Source: a bacterium
GTDB taxonomy: Bacteria; Verrucomicrobiota; Kiritimatiellia; RFP12; UBA1067
DNA length: 37,233 nt
Direction of reading: 5' to 3'
NCBI GenBank assembly: GCA_030537465.1
Contig: JAUNMP010000024.1
Coordinates: forward strand, 1 to 37,233
Every line of letters starts with the position of its first letter. Positions within the stretch are counted from its first letter, which is position 1. The notes under the pieces were generated by a model. It made no database searches. It was not told the origin of the DNA and saw only the letters and a program-made list of their open reading frames with translations. Position numbers and translations under genes: made by a program. Below, piece by piece: positions 21,017 through 30,300 of the stretch.

Positions 21017-22681
21017 ATGACCTCAAACGACGAATATGTTCTTCAGCTCCTTCGCGAGAAGGGGTATGTTTCCGCCGAACAGCTGGAAGTCGCATCTCAG
21101 GCGATGCGCGAAGGCAACGAGACTACGCTTGACGTGCTCGTTGCCTCGGGCACGTTGACGGAGGATGACGTTCTCGGGACGATCGCCGACACGTTTGGCA
21201 TCAAGTACGTGAGCATCGATCCCTCTGCGATCGATCCGGAGGTTGGCAAGGAAATCGCGCCCGAGATTGCGCACAAGTACGGTGTCGCGCCCGTGATGGC
21301 CGATGCCGAGTCCGTGACGGTTGTCCTGTCGGATCCGATGGGCTACGATGCGGTTGATTCCCTCCGTTATGTGCTGCACGGAAAGGATGTTCAGGCAGTT
21401 CTGGCTCCTTCCGAGGAAGTCAAGGCCGTCATGGAGAAGCTCTATCCGAGTGGCGCCGAGCAGGTGACCACGCGCGATGACGACGGCTACGGTGGCGAGG
21501 AGTCGGCCGATGGCGACGACGCTCCCGTGATTCGCCTCAGCACGATGCTGCTTTCGAATGCGATCAAGATGAAGGCCTCCGATATCCATCTGGAGCCGAT
21601 GGAGAAGGAATTCCGCGTGCGGTACCGCATTGACGGAGCCCTCCGCAAGATGGACTCGCCGCCGAAGCGCCTGCAGGGTGCCATCATCTCGCGAATCAAG
21701 ATCATGTCGAAGATCAAGATCTCCGAGAAGCGCATTCCGCAGGACGGCCGTATCCAGGTGAACGTGGGTGGACGCGATCTCGACCTCCGTGTGTCGACCG
21801 TGCCGACGAACCATGGCGAATCGATCGTCATGCGTATTCTCGACAAGACGAACCTCTCTCTTGGTCTGCCGCAGCTGGGCTTCCTCTCCGACGACCAGAA
21901 TAAATTTGAGCGATTCATCCATCTTTCCGATGGCGTGGTGCTCGTAACGGGACCGACCGGCTCGGGCAAGTCTACGACATTGTACGCGGCCCTTGGACAG
22001 ATCAACCTGCCGGACCGCAAGATCATCACCGTCGAGGATCCTGTCGAATACCAGATGTCGGGCATCAACCAGGTGCAGGTGAACCGCGATGTCGGCCTTG
22101 ACTTCTCGGCGGCCCTCCGCTCCATTCTGCGTCAGGCTCCGAACATCGTGATGATCGGAGAAATTCGAGACGAGGAAACCGCCGGTATCGCCATGGAGGC
22201 GGCCCTCACGGGTCACTTGGTGTTCTCCACGCTCCACACGAACGACGCGCCTTCGGCCATCACCCGTTTGACGGATATGGGCTGCAAGCCGTTCCTCGTG
22301 GCCTCCGCCGTGCGCGCCTGCCTCGCGCAGCGTCTCGTGCGCGCGATCTGCGTGAACTGCAAGGAAGAGTATACGCCCACCGAACGCGATCTCAAGATGC
22401 TGGGCTCGATTGCCAAGGTCATCCCCGAGCATATGTACGTGGGCAAGGGCTGCGCCAAGTGCAATGGTGGCTACAAGGGCCGTAAGGGCATCTTCGAGAT
22501 CTTCGAAGTGGACGACACGATCCAGCGACTCATCTTCGACCATGCGCCTTCCACGATTCTGCGTCAGCGCGCCCGTGAAATGGGTATGCGTACGCTGCGC
22601 GAGGATGGCATGTTGAAGGTTGCCTCAGGTATGACGTCCCTCAAGGAAGTTCTCCAGGCGACGATGGGCGATGCGGACTGA
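21017..22681 (+). CDS. pilB: PilB/GspE-family ATPase (paralog 2)
   Basis: 554 aa. The N-terminal T2SSE-N/MshEN domain (about 1-140) is followed by a PilB core: Walker A GPTGSGKS (312-319), Asp box EDPVEY, Walker B GEIRD (381-385), STLHTND and zinc Cys pairs CVNC (445/448) and CAKC (479/482). The segment before Walker B reads RQAPNIVMIGEIRD where the family usually has RQDPD (Asp-Pro-Asp changed to Ala-Pro-Asn at 374-376). It is first in an operon with pilT and a third pilB. It could be a pilus extension motor with altered coupling or a partner of a distinct pilus/T2SS platform. Confidence 0.88.
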   Translation: MTSNDEYVLQLLREKGYVSAEQLEVASQAMREGNETTLDVLVASGTLTEDDVLGTIADTFGIKYVSIDPSAIDPEVGKEIAPEIAHKYGVAPVMADAESVTVVLSDPMGYDAVDSLRYVLHGKDVQAVLAPSEEVKAVMEKLYPSGAEQVTTRDDDGYGGEESADGDDAPVIRLSTMLLSNAIKMKASDIHLEPMEKEFRVRYRIDGALRKMDSPPKRLQGAIISRIKIMSKIKISEKRIPQDGRIQVNVGGRDLDLRVSTVPTNHGESIVMRILDKTNLSLGLPQLGFLSDDQNKFERFIHLSDGVVLVTGPTGSGKSTTLYAALGQINLPDRKIITVEDPVEYQMSGINQVQVNRDVGLDFSAALRSILRQAPNIVMIGEIRDEETAGIAMEAALTGHLVFSTLHTNDAPSAITRLTDMGCKPFLVASAVRACLAQRLVRAICVNCKEEYTPTERDLKMLGSIAKVIPEHMYVGKGCAKCNGGYKGRKGIFEIFEVDDTIQRLIFDHAPSTILRQRAREMGMRTLREDGMLKVASGMTSLKEVLQATMGDAD

Positions 22682-22702
22682 CGACGCGACCGAAGGGTGA
22701 CT

Positions 22703-23797
22703 ATGGCCACTGAGATTACAATGAAGGACCTGCTGCAGGCGACGATCGATGAAGGAGCGTCCGACCTGCACGTCCGCGCGTTGATGCCGCCGGAGCTGCG
22801 CGTTCATGGCGAGCTTGTCGCAATTGCCGACGATTCGTTCACGGAGGAGGACACGTTCACTCTCTGCCACGAAATCATGACGCCCGAGCAGGTCGCCGAA
22901 GTGGAGAGGAACGGTGGTGCCGATTTCGCGCTTTCCCACGAAGATGGTACGCGTTTCCGCGTCTCAGTCTTCAAGGAGCGCAAGCGCTGGGGCTGCGTTC
23001 TGCGTATGATCCCCTCCACGCTGCTCACGCTTCGGCAGATTGGTCTCCCTGATTCCGTACGGGAGCTTCTCTTCAAGCCGCGCGGTCTCATTCTCGTGAC
23101 GGGGCCGACCGGATCCGGCAAGTCCACGACACTCGCCTCCATGATCGATGTGATCAACCAGGAGCGTGGCGTGCATATCATCACGATCGAGGACCCGATC
23201 GAATTCTACCATAAGTCTAAGAAGTCGCTGGTTACGCAGCGCGAGGTCGGGTCCGACGTGCCGTCCTTTGCGGAGGCCATCCGTCGCGCGCTCCGTCAGG
23301 ATCCGGATGTGATACTCGTCGGCGAAATGCGCGATCTCGAGACGATCGGCGCGGCCATCACTGCCGCCGAAACCGGACATCTCGTGTTCGGCACCCTGCA
23401 CACGACAGGTGCCGCGGAGACGATTGACCGTATCGTCGATGCGTTCCCGACCGATCAGCAGGAACAGGTCCGTACGCAGCTTTCCGTTGGCCTGCAGGCC
23501 GTGATCTCGCAGATTCTTTTGCCGAAACTCGGTCCAGACGGACAGATCCACGGTCGTATCGCCGCGTTCGAGATCATGCTCGCCACGCCGTCGATCCGCA
23601 GCCGCATCCGGGACAACAAGACCTTTCAGATTCGTTCAGACATCCAGACCGGTGCGAAGTTCGGTATGGTCACGCTCGACGCGTGCCTGCTTGACCACTA
23701 TCGGAAGGGAAACATCTCCTACGATGATCTCATCACGAAATCGCAGGATCCCGAATCGGTCGTTACGAAGCTTAAGGAAGAAATGGGGCGTCGCTAA
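22703..23797 (+). CDS. pilT: Pilus retraction ATPase PilT
   Basis: 364 aa. It is shorter than PilB, with an N-terminal PAS-like region and a core with Walker A GPTGSGKS (134-141), Asp box EDPIEF, Walker B GEMRD (207-211), the PilT-specific HTTGA His box (LHTTGAAETIDRIVDAFP) and no zinc Cys pairs. The AIRRALRQDPD segment replaces the AIRxLIRE element. The ATG at 22703 follows a GAAGGG site and is chosen over GTG at 22697. pilB3 starts immediately after its stop. It powers pilus depolymerisation for twitching or DNA uptake. Confidence 0.93.
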   Translation: MATEITMKDLLQATIDEGASDLHVRALMPPELRVHGELVAIADDSFTEEDTFTLCHEIMTPEQVAEVERNGGADFALSHEDGTRFRVSVFKERKRWGCVLRMIPSTLLTLRQIGLPDSVRELLFKPRGLILVTGPTGSGKSTTLASMIDVINQERGVHIITIEDPIEFYHKSKKSLVTQREVGSDVPSFAEAIRRALRQDPDVILVGEMRDLETIGAAITAAETGHLVFGTLHTTGAAETIDRIVDAFPTDQQEQVRTQLSVGLQAVISQILLPKLGPDGQIHGRIAAFEIMLATPSIRSRIRDNKTFQIRSDIQTGAKFGMVTLDACLLDHYRKGNISYDDLITKSQDPESVVTKLKEEMGRR

Positions 23798-25498
23798 ATG
23801 GCAGCACAGTTTGACCCACTGCTCGATCTCCTCGTCCAGAACGGTGTCCTCGACAAGGACGGCGTTGAGACGATTCAGGAGGAACAGGTAAACTCCGGCG
23901 GAAAGACCGCTCGGGAAATCATTGTCGACGGCGGTTATCTCGACGAGGATTCGCTCCTCGGCATGATGGCGGCCTATCAGGGGTGCGAGATCGTCGATCT
24001 TGCGAACATGGAGTTGGACGACGATGTCGTCAACGCCATTCCCGCATCGATCGCACGTATGTACAACGTGATCTGCGTGGGGGCGGATGTCAGCAGCGTC
24101 ACGCTGGCCACCTCCAATCTCGTGGATCCCCGCGTCTCCGACGAGGTCGCGTTCTCCCTTTCGAAGGAAGTCCGCTTCGTTATGGCGCGCGAGAAGGACG
24201 TCAACGAGCGCATCTCCCAGCACTATGGCGACGCGAGCGACTCCGTGGCGGATATGCTCAAGTCCATCGGCGAGGGCATGGAGGGCGACGAGAGCCTCAA
24301 GAGCGATCCGAACGACGTTGCCGCCCTCGAAGGCGCGGCGAACAACAACGCCGTCGTCAAGTTCGTCAACATGATTCTCTACCAGGGTGTCGTGGATCGT
24401 GCGGCCGATATCCACATCGAGCCCTTTGAGCACGATTTCAAGATTCGCTACCGCGTTGACGGCGCTCTCTACGAAGTTAAGGCTCCAGACGTTTCCATGG
24501 CTCCCGCCATCATCTCCCGTGTGAAGATCATGGCGAACCTCAACATCGCCGAACGTCGTATCCCGCAGGACGGACGTATCGCGATTACGGTTGCGGGCCG
24601 TCCCGTCGATCTGCGTGTGAGCTGCCTGCCGACCTCCCACGGCGAGTCCGTGGTTATGCGTATTCTCGACCAGAGCGCCACGTCCCTCGATCTTGAAAAC
24701 GTGGGCTTGCCGGAAGATGTCTACGAGCAGATCACGATGGACATCGAGAAGCCGAACGGCATCATCGTCGTGACGGGGCCTACGGGTTCCGGCAAGACGA
24801 CGACGCTCTACTCTGTGCTTCGCCGCATCAACACGGTTGACTCGAAGCTGCTCACCGCCGAGGAGCCTGTCGAATACGATATGGACGGCATCGTCCAGGT
24901 GCCGATCAATCACGAAGTCGGCAACACGTTCGCCAAGGTACTGCGCGCCTTCCTGCGTCAGGACCCGGACATCATCATGGTCGGCGAAATTCGTGACTTG
25001 GAGACGGCGGAAATCGCCATCCAGGCCGCACTGACCGGCCACTTGGTGTTCTCCACCCTGCACACGAACGACGCCGCCGGCGCCGTGATGCGTTTCGTCG
25101 ATATGAACGTGGCTCCGTACATGGTGGCGTCCACGCTCGAGGCCGTGCTTGGTCAGCGACTTCTGCGTACGTGCTGCAAGGACTGCAAGGAGGGCTACGA
25201 TCCCGACGACGAGACCCTCGACCGCATCAACCTCCAGCGCGACGAAATCGGCGGACGCCAGTTCTTCTTCGGCAAGGGATGCAAGACGTGCAACGGTACG
25301 GGCTACAAGGGGCGTAAGGCCATCTTCGAGTATCTCCGCGTCACGAACCCGATCCGTGAGCTCATCAATGCCCGCTCACCCACGCTGATCATCCGCGAGA
25401 AGGCGCGCGAGCTTGGCATGCGGACGATGCGCGAGGATGGTGTGCGCGCGATTCTCGACGGCTACACGACTGTCGACGAGGTTTTGCGCTACACCTAA
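23798..25498 (+). CDS. pilB: PilB/GspE-family ATPase (paralog 3)
   Basis: 566 aa. It starts at the base after the pilT TAA, so translation is probably coupled. The N-terminal T2SSE-N domain is followed by Walker A GPTGSGKT (327-334), Walker B MVGEIRD, STLHTND and Cys sets CCKDC (459-463) and CKTC (495/498). The Asp box is TAEEPVEY (355-360), with Glu where Asp is nearly universal in PilB/GspE/PilT. It is one of three PilB-like proteins in this locus, next to the retraction ATPase. A specialised or auxiliary extension motor is inferred. Confidence 0.88.
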   Translation: MAAQFDPLLDLLVQNGVLDKDGVETIQEEQVNSGGKTAREIIVDGGYLDEDSLLGMMAAYQGCEIVDLANMELDDDVVNAIPASIARMYNVICVGADVSSVTLATSNLVDPRVSDEVAFSLSKEVRFVMAREKDVNERISQHYGDASDSVADMLKSIGEGMEGDESLKSDPNDVAALEGAANNNAVVKFVNMILYQGVVDRAADIHIEPFEHDFKIRYRVDGALYEVKAPDVSMAPAIISRVKIMANLNIAERRIPQDGRIAITVAGRPVDLRVSCLPTSHGESVVMRILDQSATSLDLENVGLPEDVYEQITMDIEKPNGIIVVTGPTGSGKTTTLYSVLRRINTVDSKLLTAEEPVEYDMDGIVQVPINHEVGNTFAKVLRAFLRQDPDIIMVGEIRDLETAEIAIQAALTGHLVFSTLHTNDAAGAVMRFVDMNVAPYMVASTLEAVLGQRLLRTCCKDCKEGYDPDDETLDRINLQRDEIGGRQFFFGKGCKTCNGTGYKGRKAIFEYLRVTNPIRELINARSPTLIIREKARELGMRTMREDGVRAILDGYTTVDEVLRYT

Positions 25499-25513
25499 AT
25501 ATAGGGGGATGGG

Positions 25514-25536
25514 GGCCGGTCACTCCGTGACCGGCC
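25514..25536. terminator. Shared bidirectional terminator hairpin, pilB3/ksgA
   Basis: GGCCGGTCAC-TCC-GTGACCGGCC, a perfect 10-bp stem. Part of it encodes the C-terminal residues of the convergent ksgA gene (stop at 25520-25522). It can serve transcripts from both directions. Confidence 0.8.
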
Positions 25537-26338
25537 GCGAACTCAGCCCCTTCGCCAGCTCCAGCCACTCCTCATTGGAGAGCTGTTCTGCACGTGCGGT
25601 CGATTCGATTACGCCTTTGAAGATGGCGCCCAGCTGTTTGCGGCGATGTTCAAAGGCCTGCTTGGTGAGGCGATGGAAGAGCTCGCGTGTCTCTGGGGCG
25701 AGGGCATCGTTTCGATGGTGTCGCGTCAACTTGACGACGGAGGATCCGATTTCGGGGCGTGGCCAGAAGCAACTGGCGGCGACCTTTCGCACGGTCTTCA
25801 CGTCATAGTCCAGCTGTGCCCAGACTCCGGCGAGACCACGGGTTTTCGATCCGGGGCCGGCCGCAAGGCGGTCTGCAACCTCCGTCTGCACCAGCACCAC
25901 CATCGTCTCTGGCGCATGTTCGATTCGCTGGATCAGCTCCAGCAGGATGCGCGTCCCGGCCTGGTAGGGGAGGTTGGAGACGAGGAATGGATAGTCGTCG
26001 CACGTGCCGTCCTTGATGCAGTCAAGGGCGTCGCCCGCCGTCACCGAGAGTGCGGAAGGGTTCCCCAGCGATTCTGCGAGACGGGCCGCAAGGACAGGAT
26101 CCTTCTCAATGGCCGTGACGGTCGCACCGCGGCGCAGCAACTCCTCGGTCAGTACGCCGAGACCGGGACCGATCTCAAGCACGCGGGGCCGAGTCTCCAC
26201 CGCTGGCAGTTCCGCGGCGTCGACGATTGCCTCGAGAGCATTGCGGTCAATGAGAAAATTCTGCCCGAGTACCTTGTTGGGATGGAAGCCGTTGGAAAGG
26301 CACCACTCCTTGACCTGGGATGGACTTGTGAGGTTCAC
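25520..26338 (-). CDS. ksgA: 16S rRNA (adenine1518-N6/adenine1519-N6)-dimethyltransferase
   Basis: 272 aa. KsgA/RsmA dimethylates two adenines in the 3' hairpin of 16S rRNA using SAM. Visible are the N-terminal GQNFLID segment, SAM-binding motif VLEIGPGLG (53-61), acidic motif (TAIEKD), GDAL and catalytic NLPY (122-125). Length and motifs are normal. It overlaps the stop of the SurA-like gene by 4 nt (ATGA), the SurA-ksgA order being familiar from other Gram-negatives. Confidence 0.95.
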   Translation of the reverse strand: MNLTSPSQVKEWCLSNGFHPNKVLGQNFLIDRNALEAIVDAAELPAVETRPRVLEIGPGLGVLTEELLRRGATVTAIEKDPVLAARLAESLGNPSALSVTAGDALDCIKDGTCDDYPFLVSNLPYQAGTRILLELIQRIEHAPETMVVLVQTEVADRLAAGPGSKTRGLAGVWAQLDYDVKTVRKVAASCFWPRPEIGSSVVKLTRHHRNDALAPETRELFHRLTKQAFEHRRKQLGAIFKGVIESTARAEQLSNEEWLELAKGLSSRPVTE

Positions 26339-27273
26339 TGTTCGTCCGGAATCGGATAGATCTTGATGAAGGCCTCTTCGCGCATCCGTGCGATCCAGGC
26401 GGCATGACGGGCCTTGACGACCTCCTTGCGCACATTGCGCGAAATCTCGTCGTAGGCCTGTTCGAAGGTGAGCTGCGTGTCGGCCGTCTCCGAATCCTTC
26501 CGCACGATGAAGCCCCAGCCATCGAGGTTGATGAGCTTAGAGGCTTCGCCTGGCTTGAGTTTGGCGATTGCCTCGGCAATCTCGGACCGAAATGCCTCGT
26601 CGGGCTTCACGTCCTTCCACTGTCCACCGTTCTTGGCATGCGAGTCAGCGGAGAACTGCTTCGCCAGTTCGGAGAACTTCTCGCCGGCTTCGAGACGGCC
26701 GAGAATCTCCTTGCCGCGCGTGGCGACGGACGACGTCTTGTCGTCCTCCGGCGGACGAAGCAGAATCACGCTCACGGTCGTCTTCGCCTCGCTGCAATAG
26801 CGGTCCCGATGCATCAGATACTCGTTGTGCATCTGGGCAGGGGTCGGTTCGGCGCCCTTGTCGATCATCTGGAAGCGCATTGCGTTTACGATCATGTCGT
26901 CGCGGATCTGGTTGCGCCAGTCCGTCAGAGGGACCTTGGACTGGGCGAGCTGCGCGTTGAGTTTATTCATGTCGCCGTCGAAGTTGTCCTTGACGATCTC
27001 GCGGATGCGGTTGTCGACCAGCCACTCCTGCATCTCGAGCTTCTTCTCGAGTGCCGCGTTGAGAATGAGGCGGCGGTTGATGGCCTCTTCGACGGCATTG
27101 CTGTAGGCTTCGCGGAAACCGAGCTTCTGATCCGTGTTCATACGCCGCATCTCGGTCACCACATCACCGACCGTGATGACCGCATCGTTCACCTTTGCCG
27201 CGAGACCGTCGAGGGTCGCGGCTTGAGCAAGTGCCGAAAGGGCAATCGCCACTGCAAATGTAGCTTTTTTCAT
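26335..27273 (-). CDS. SurA-like periplasmic peptidyl-prolyl isomerase/chaperone
   Basis: 312 aa. A signal peptide (MKKATFAVAIALSALAQA) is followed by a SurA-N-like helical domain (about 20-150; AVNDAVITVGDV-type opening with EAINRRLILNAAL) and one parvulin-type PPIase domain (about 166-258; GEKFSELAKQFSAD, NGGQWK, GWGFIVRKD). It chaperones outer-membrane proteins such as the secretin. The ATG at 27273 is preferred to the upstream ATG at 27291, because a TTGCGC-N17-TATTCT promoter ends 8 nt before it. It is coupled to ksgA by a 4-nt overlap. Confidence 0.85.
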   Translation of the reverse strand: MKKATFAVAIALSALAQAATLDGLAAKVNDAVITVGDVVTEMRRMNTDQKLGFREAYSNAVEEAINRRLILNAALEKKLEMQEWLVDNRIREIVKDNFDGDMNKLNAQLAQSKVPLTDWRNQIRDDMIVNAMRFQMIDKGAEPTPAQMHNEYLMHRDRYCSEAKTTVSVILLRPPEDDKTSSVATRGKEILGRLEAGEKFSELAKQFSADSHAKNGGQWKDVKPDEAFRSEIAEAIAKLKPGEASKLINLDGWGFIVRKDSETADTQLTFEQAYDEISRNVRKEVVKARHAAWIARMREEAFIKIYPIPDEQ

Positions 27274-27281
27274 GGCGGATA

Positions 27282-27310
27282 AGAATACCAAATCAAGCCC
27301 TTGCGCGCAA
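27282..27310 (-). promoter_or_regulatory. Promoter of surA-like/ksgA
   Basis: Minus strand TTGCGC (27310-27305), a 17-nt spacer and TATTCT (27287-27282), with the start expected about 2 nt before the ATG at 27273. The -35 is half of a TTGCGCGCAA palindrome at 27301-27310 that may also serve the divergent gene. Confidence 0.6.
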
Positions 27311-27320
27311 GGGCGCGGAG

Positions 27321-27334
27321 TTGTGATAAAATAC
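27321..27334 (+). promoter_or_regulatory. Promoter core TTGTGATAAAATAC of the transglutaminase-like gene
   Basis: The TAAAAT (27327-27332) lies 7 nt before the ATG at 27340. The same 14 nt are found before the gene at 36956 on the other strand (36975-36962), again 7 nt before an ATG, suggesting a shared promoter class and a leaderless start. Confidence 0.6.
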
Positions 27335-27339
27335 GCGTC

Positions 27340-30300
27340 ATGAAGATTTTCTGTTGTTTTATCGCTTTGTCGACTTCTTTATTTGCTGGTCCTGTCCTGG
27401 AAATGCCGACGGAGTTCCTCGCCGATCCGGGGAAGGTCATTTTAGCCGCAGAACAGGCGACAGTCCACCGTTTCCCCGATGCCGACAGTGTGCTCGTGGA
27501 TGATCGCATCCACACGCGTTTCGAGGCCGATGGGGCTGAAATCACATGGGATGATGAATGGGTCAAGGTGTTGACGGAGAAGGGGCGTCGCTCCCACGCG
27601 ACCGTGACCCTCGACTACAACGAGCGCTATGGCGACGCGGGCTTCTTCTGCCTTGAGGTCGTGGGGACGAATGGCGTGGTTCGCACGATCGACTTCGCCC
27701 AGACACTCAAGGTCGCCACAGACAATTCCGGCATGGACGCGAACATTGTCGATCCTGCCGACAAGAAGGTGTCTTGTTCGATTCCCGACCTGCAGATTGG
27801 CGAGATCCGTCATATTCGCTTTTGGCGTCGAACGCGCAAGGCGCGAATGAGGAACGCCTGGGCGGACGCCAATCTCCTCGAGCAGAGACAGCCGATACTC
27901 TCGACGGTGATCACGGTCGACCAGCCTGCGGGGCTCCCTGTTGTCCACGCCGTTGTCCGGAATCTCTTCACGAACACGGTTGTCCGGGCTCAGGACCGTG
28001 GACTTCCCAATGGACGCAAGTTGTTGAAGTGGACGACGAAGGATGTGCCCCAGGCCTTCCCCGAGCCCAATATGCCTCCGTTCTCCCGCTGCGCGCAGAC
28101 CCTGCGCCTATCCACGATCAAGGACTGGCCGACGGTGTCCCGCTGGTATTGGAAGCTGTGCGAGCCTCACCTCGCGAGGACCACGTCGGCGATGACGAAC
28201 ACGGTCAATAGGCTTGTGAAGGGTTGTTCGGATGAGAGGACTAAGATTCGCGCGCTCTTCAAGTTCGTCTCGCAGGAAATCCGCTATATGGGTCTGACGC
28301 TCGAGGACGATGCGCCCGGCTATGAACCACACGATGTCGACGTCACCTTCGACAACCGCTACGGCGTCTGCCGCGACAAAGCCGCGCTGCTTGTGGCCAT
28401 GTGCCGCATCGCCGGGGTCAAGGCCTTCCCCGTGCTCATCCACGCCGGAGCGAAGATGGACGCGGAGATCCCCAGCCCCTTCTTCAATCATGCCATCGTC
28501 GCCGTGGAGGCTTCAGGGGGCCGTTACCAGCTGATGGATCCAACAGACGAATCCACGAAGGACCTGCTACCGGCCTATCTCTCGGACAAGTCATACCTCG
28601 TGGCACGTCCTGAAGGCGAGGGACTGCAGACCTCCCCCGTGGCCTCGGCAGAGGAGAATCTCCTGCGCGTCGCCTCCGAAGGTTCTCTTGACGCCAATGG
28701 CGACGTGTTGCTGATGACTTCGTTCGAGTTCGATGGAATCAACGACACCGCGGTTCGGCATTCGCTCCTGAAGAAGACGTCCGAGCAGCGTCGGAAGTGG
28801 TTTGAGGGAGTCTGGCGGGGCGTAGCATCGGGCGCGGAACTGCTCTCTGTCGAAATCCGTCCATCTGACTTGCGGAATACGGACGAGAAGCTGACGGCGA
28901 AGACGGTCGTCCGTCTTCCCGAGGTTCTACTCCGCGGGCGTTCGCGTGATGCGTTGACGTTGCCCTTCGCGACGACTAGTCTGAGTGTGGCGAATGGGAT
29001 TCTCGATGAGAACACCGCCCTGGAGAAGCGTCGTTTCCCGCTGGTACTGCCCTGCACTGCGGCAACCGACGAAACCTTGCGTTTGACCCTTAACGATTCC
29101 GTCGCCCCCGTTCTCTCCCTCCCATCATCTACAACCCTCTCAACCCCTCACCCCTCTCACCCCTCTTACTCATTCTCCCGCACCATTGCCTGCACGAATG
29201 GCGTGCTGACGGCCCGGCGTACGATGCGTGTGGAGGATGTGAACTTCGATGTGGCGACATATGAGGCCCTGCGCAACGCGCGGAAAGACGTTGAGACCGC
29301 CGAACGCGAGGGACCCTTCTTCAAGGTGCGGAAGGACGAGAACGCAAATATTCACATTCGCGAAGAGTCGACGGTGATGCACTTCGCCTCGCCGAACTCC
29401 TGGACCACGACGAATGTCGTCGAAAAGGAGATTCTCACCTACCGTGGCAAGCAGACGTCAAGTGAGTTGAACTTCACCTATGCACCATCCACGCGGAGCA
29501 TTGAGCTCGTTTCGGCGACGGTCTCAAACCGCAATGGGAAGGTGCTTTCAGTTACGCCGAAGGAAATCAATGTGATGGACTGCAGTTGGGCGGCCTCCGC
29601 GCCGCGGTATCCCGCATCGAAGATTCTCGTCGTGAATCTGCCCGGCGTGGAGATCGGCAGTGTTGTGCGCTATGTCGTTGCGCGGTCTGTGACCAATGCG
29701 CCGGTGGCAGAGGCGTTCTCCTACACGTTTGGAGGACGGAACCCCGTGGATTTCGAGAAGGTTGAGATGCACATCCCCGAGGGACTCGAGTTCCGTGAGA
29801 GGACGTCACGCCTTCTCGCGAAGTTTCTCAAGGTGACGACGAATGCCCATGAACGCGTCTATTCCTGGACGATGCACAATCCGTCCCGCGAGCCCGACGA
29901 ACCCTCACAGCCGCCGACCTCTCAATGGCGGCCCTGCTTCTCGGCCTCGTTTGCCGATTGGGAGGGCTATGGCGCATCGCTTGTTGGAGCACTTGCTGCG
30001 GCTCGCGGGGAAGGATCGATCTGGATTCCGTGGTCAGACGATTCGTCCCGCACGGCGATTGCGCGCGCGAGGGCGAAGGAGCTGGTGGCGGATTGTTCCG
30101 CGCCAGCGGACCGCATCCGCGCGCTCCGCCGATTCCTGCGGAAGATCCGCGTGACGGGACCAGGTCTCTTCGAACTGCCTTTTGCCCAGGCCTTCACGGC
30201 GCCGGATCGCGTGCTCTCCGAGGGCTACGGTTCCCGGACCGACTACATGAATCTTTTCCGTGTGATGCTCGAGGCCGCGGGTTTCGATTGTTCATTCGCC

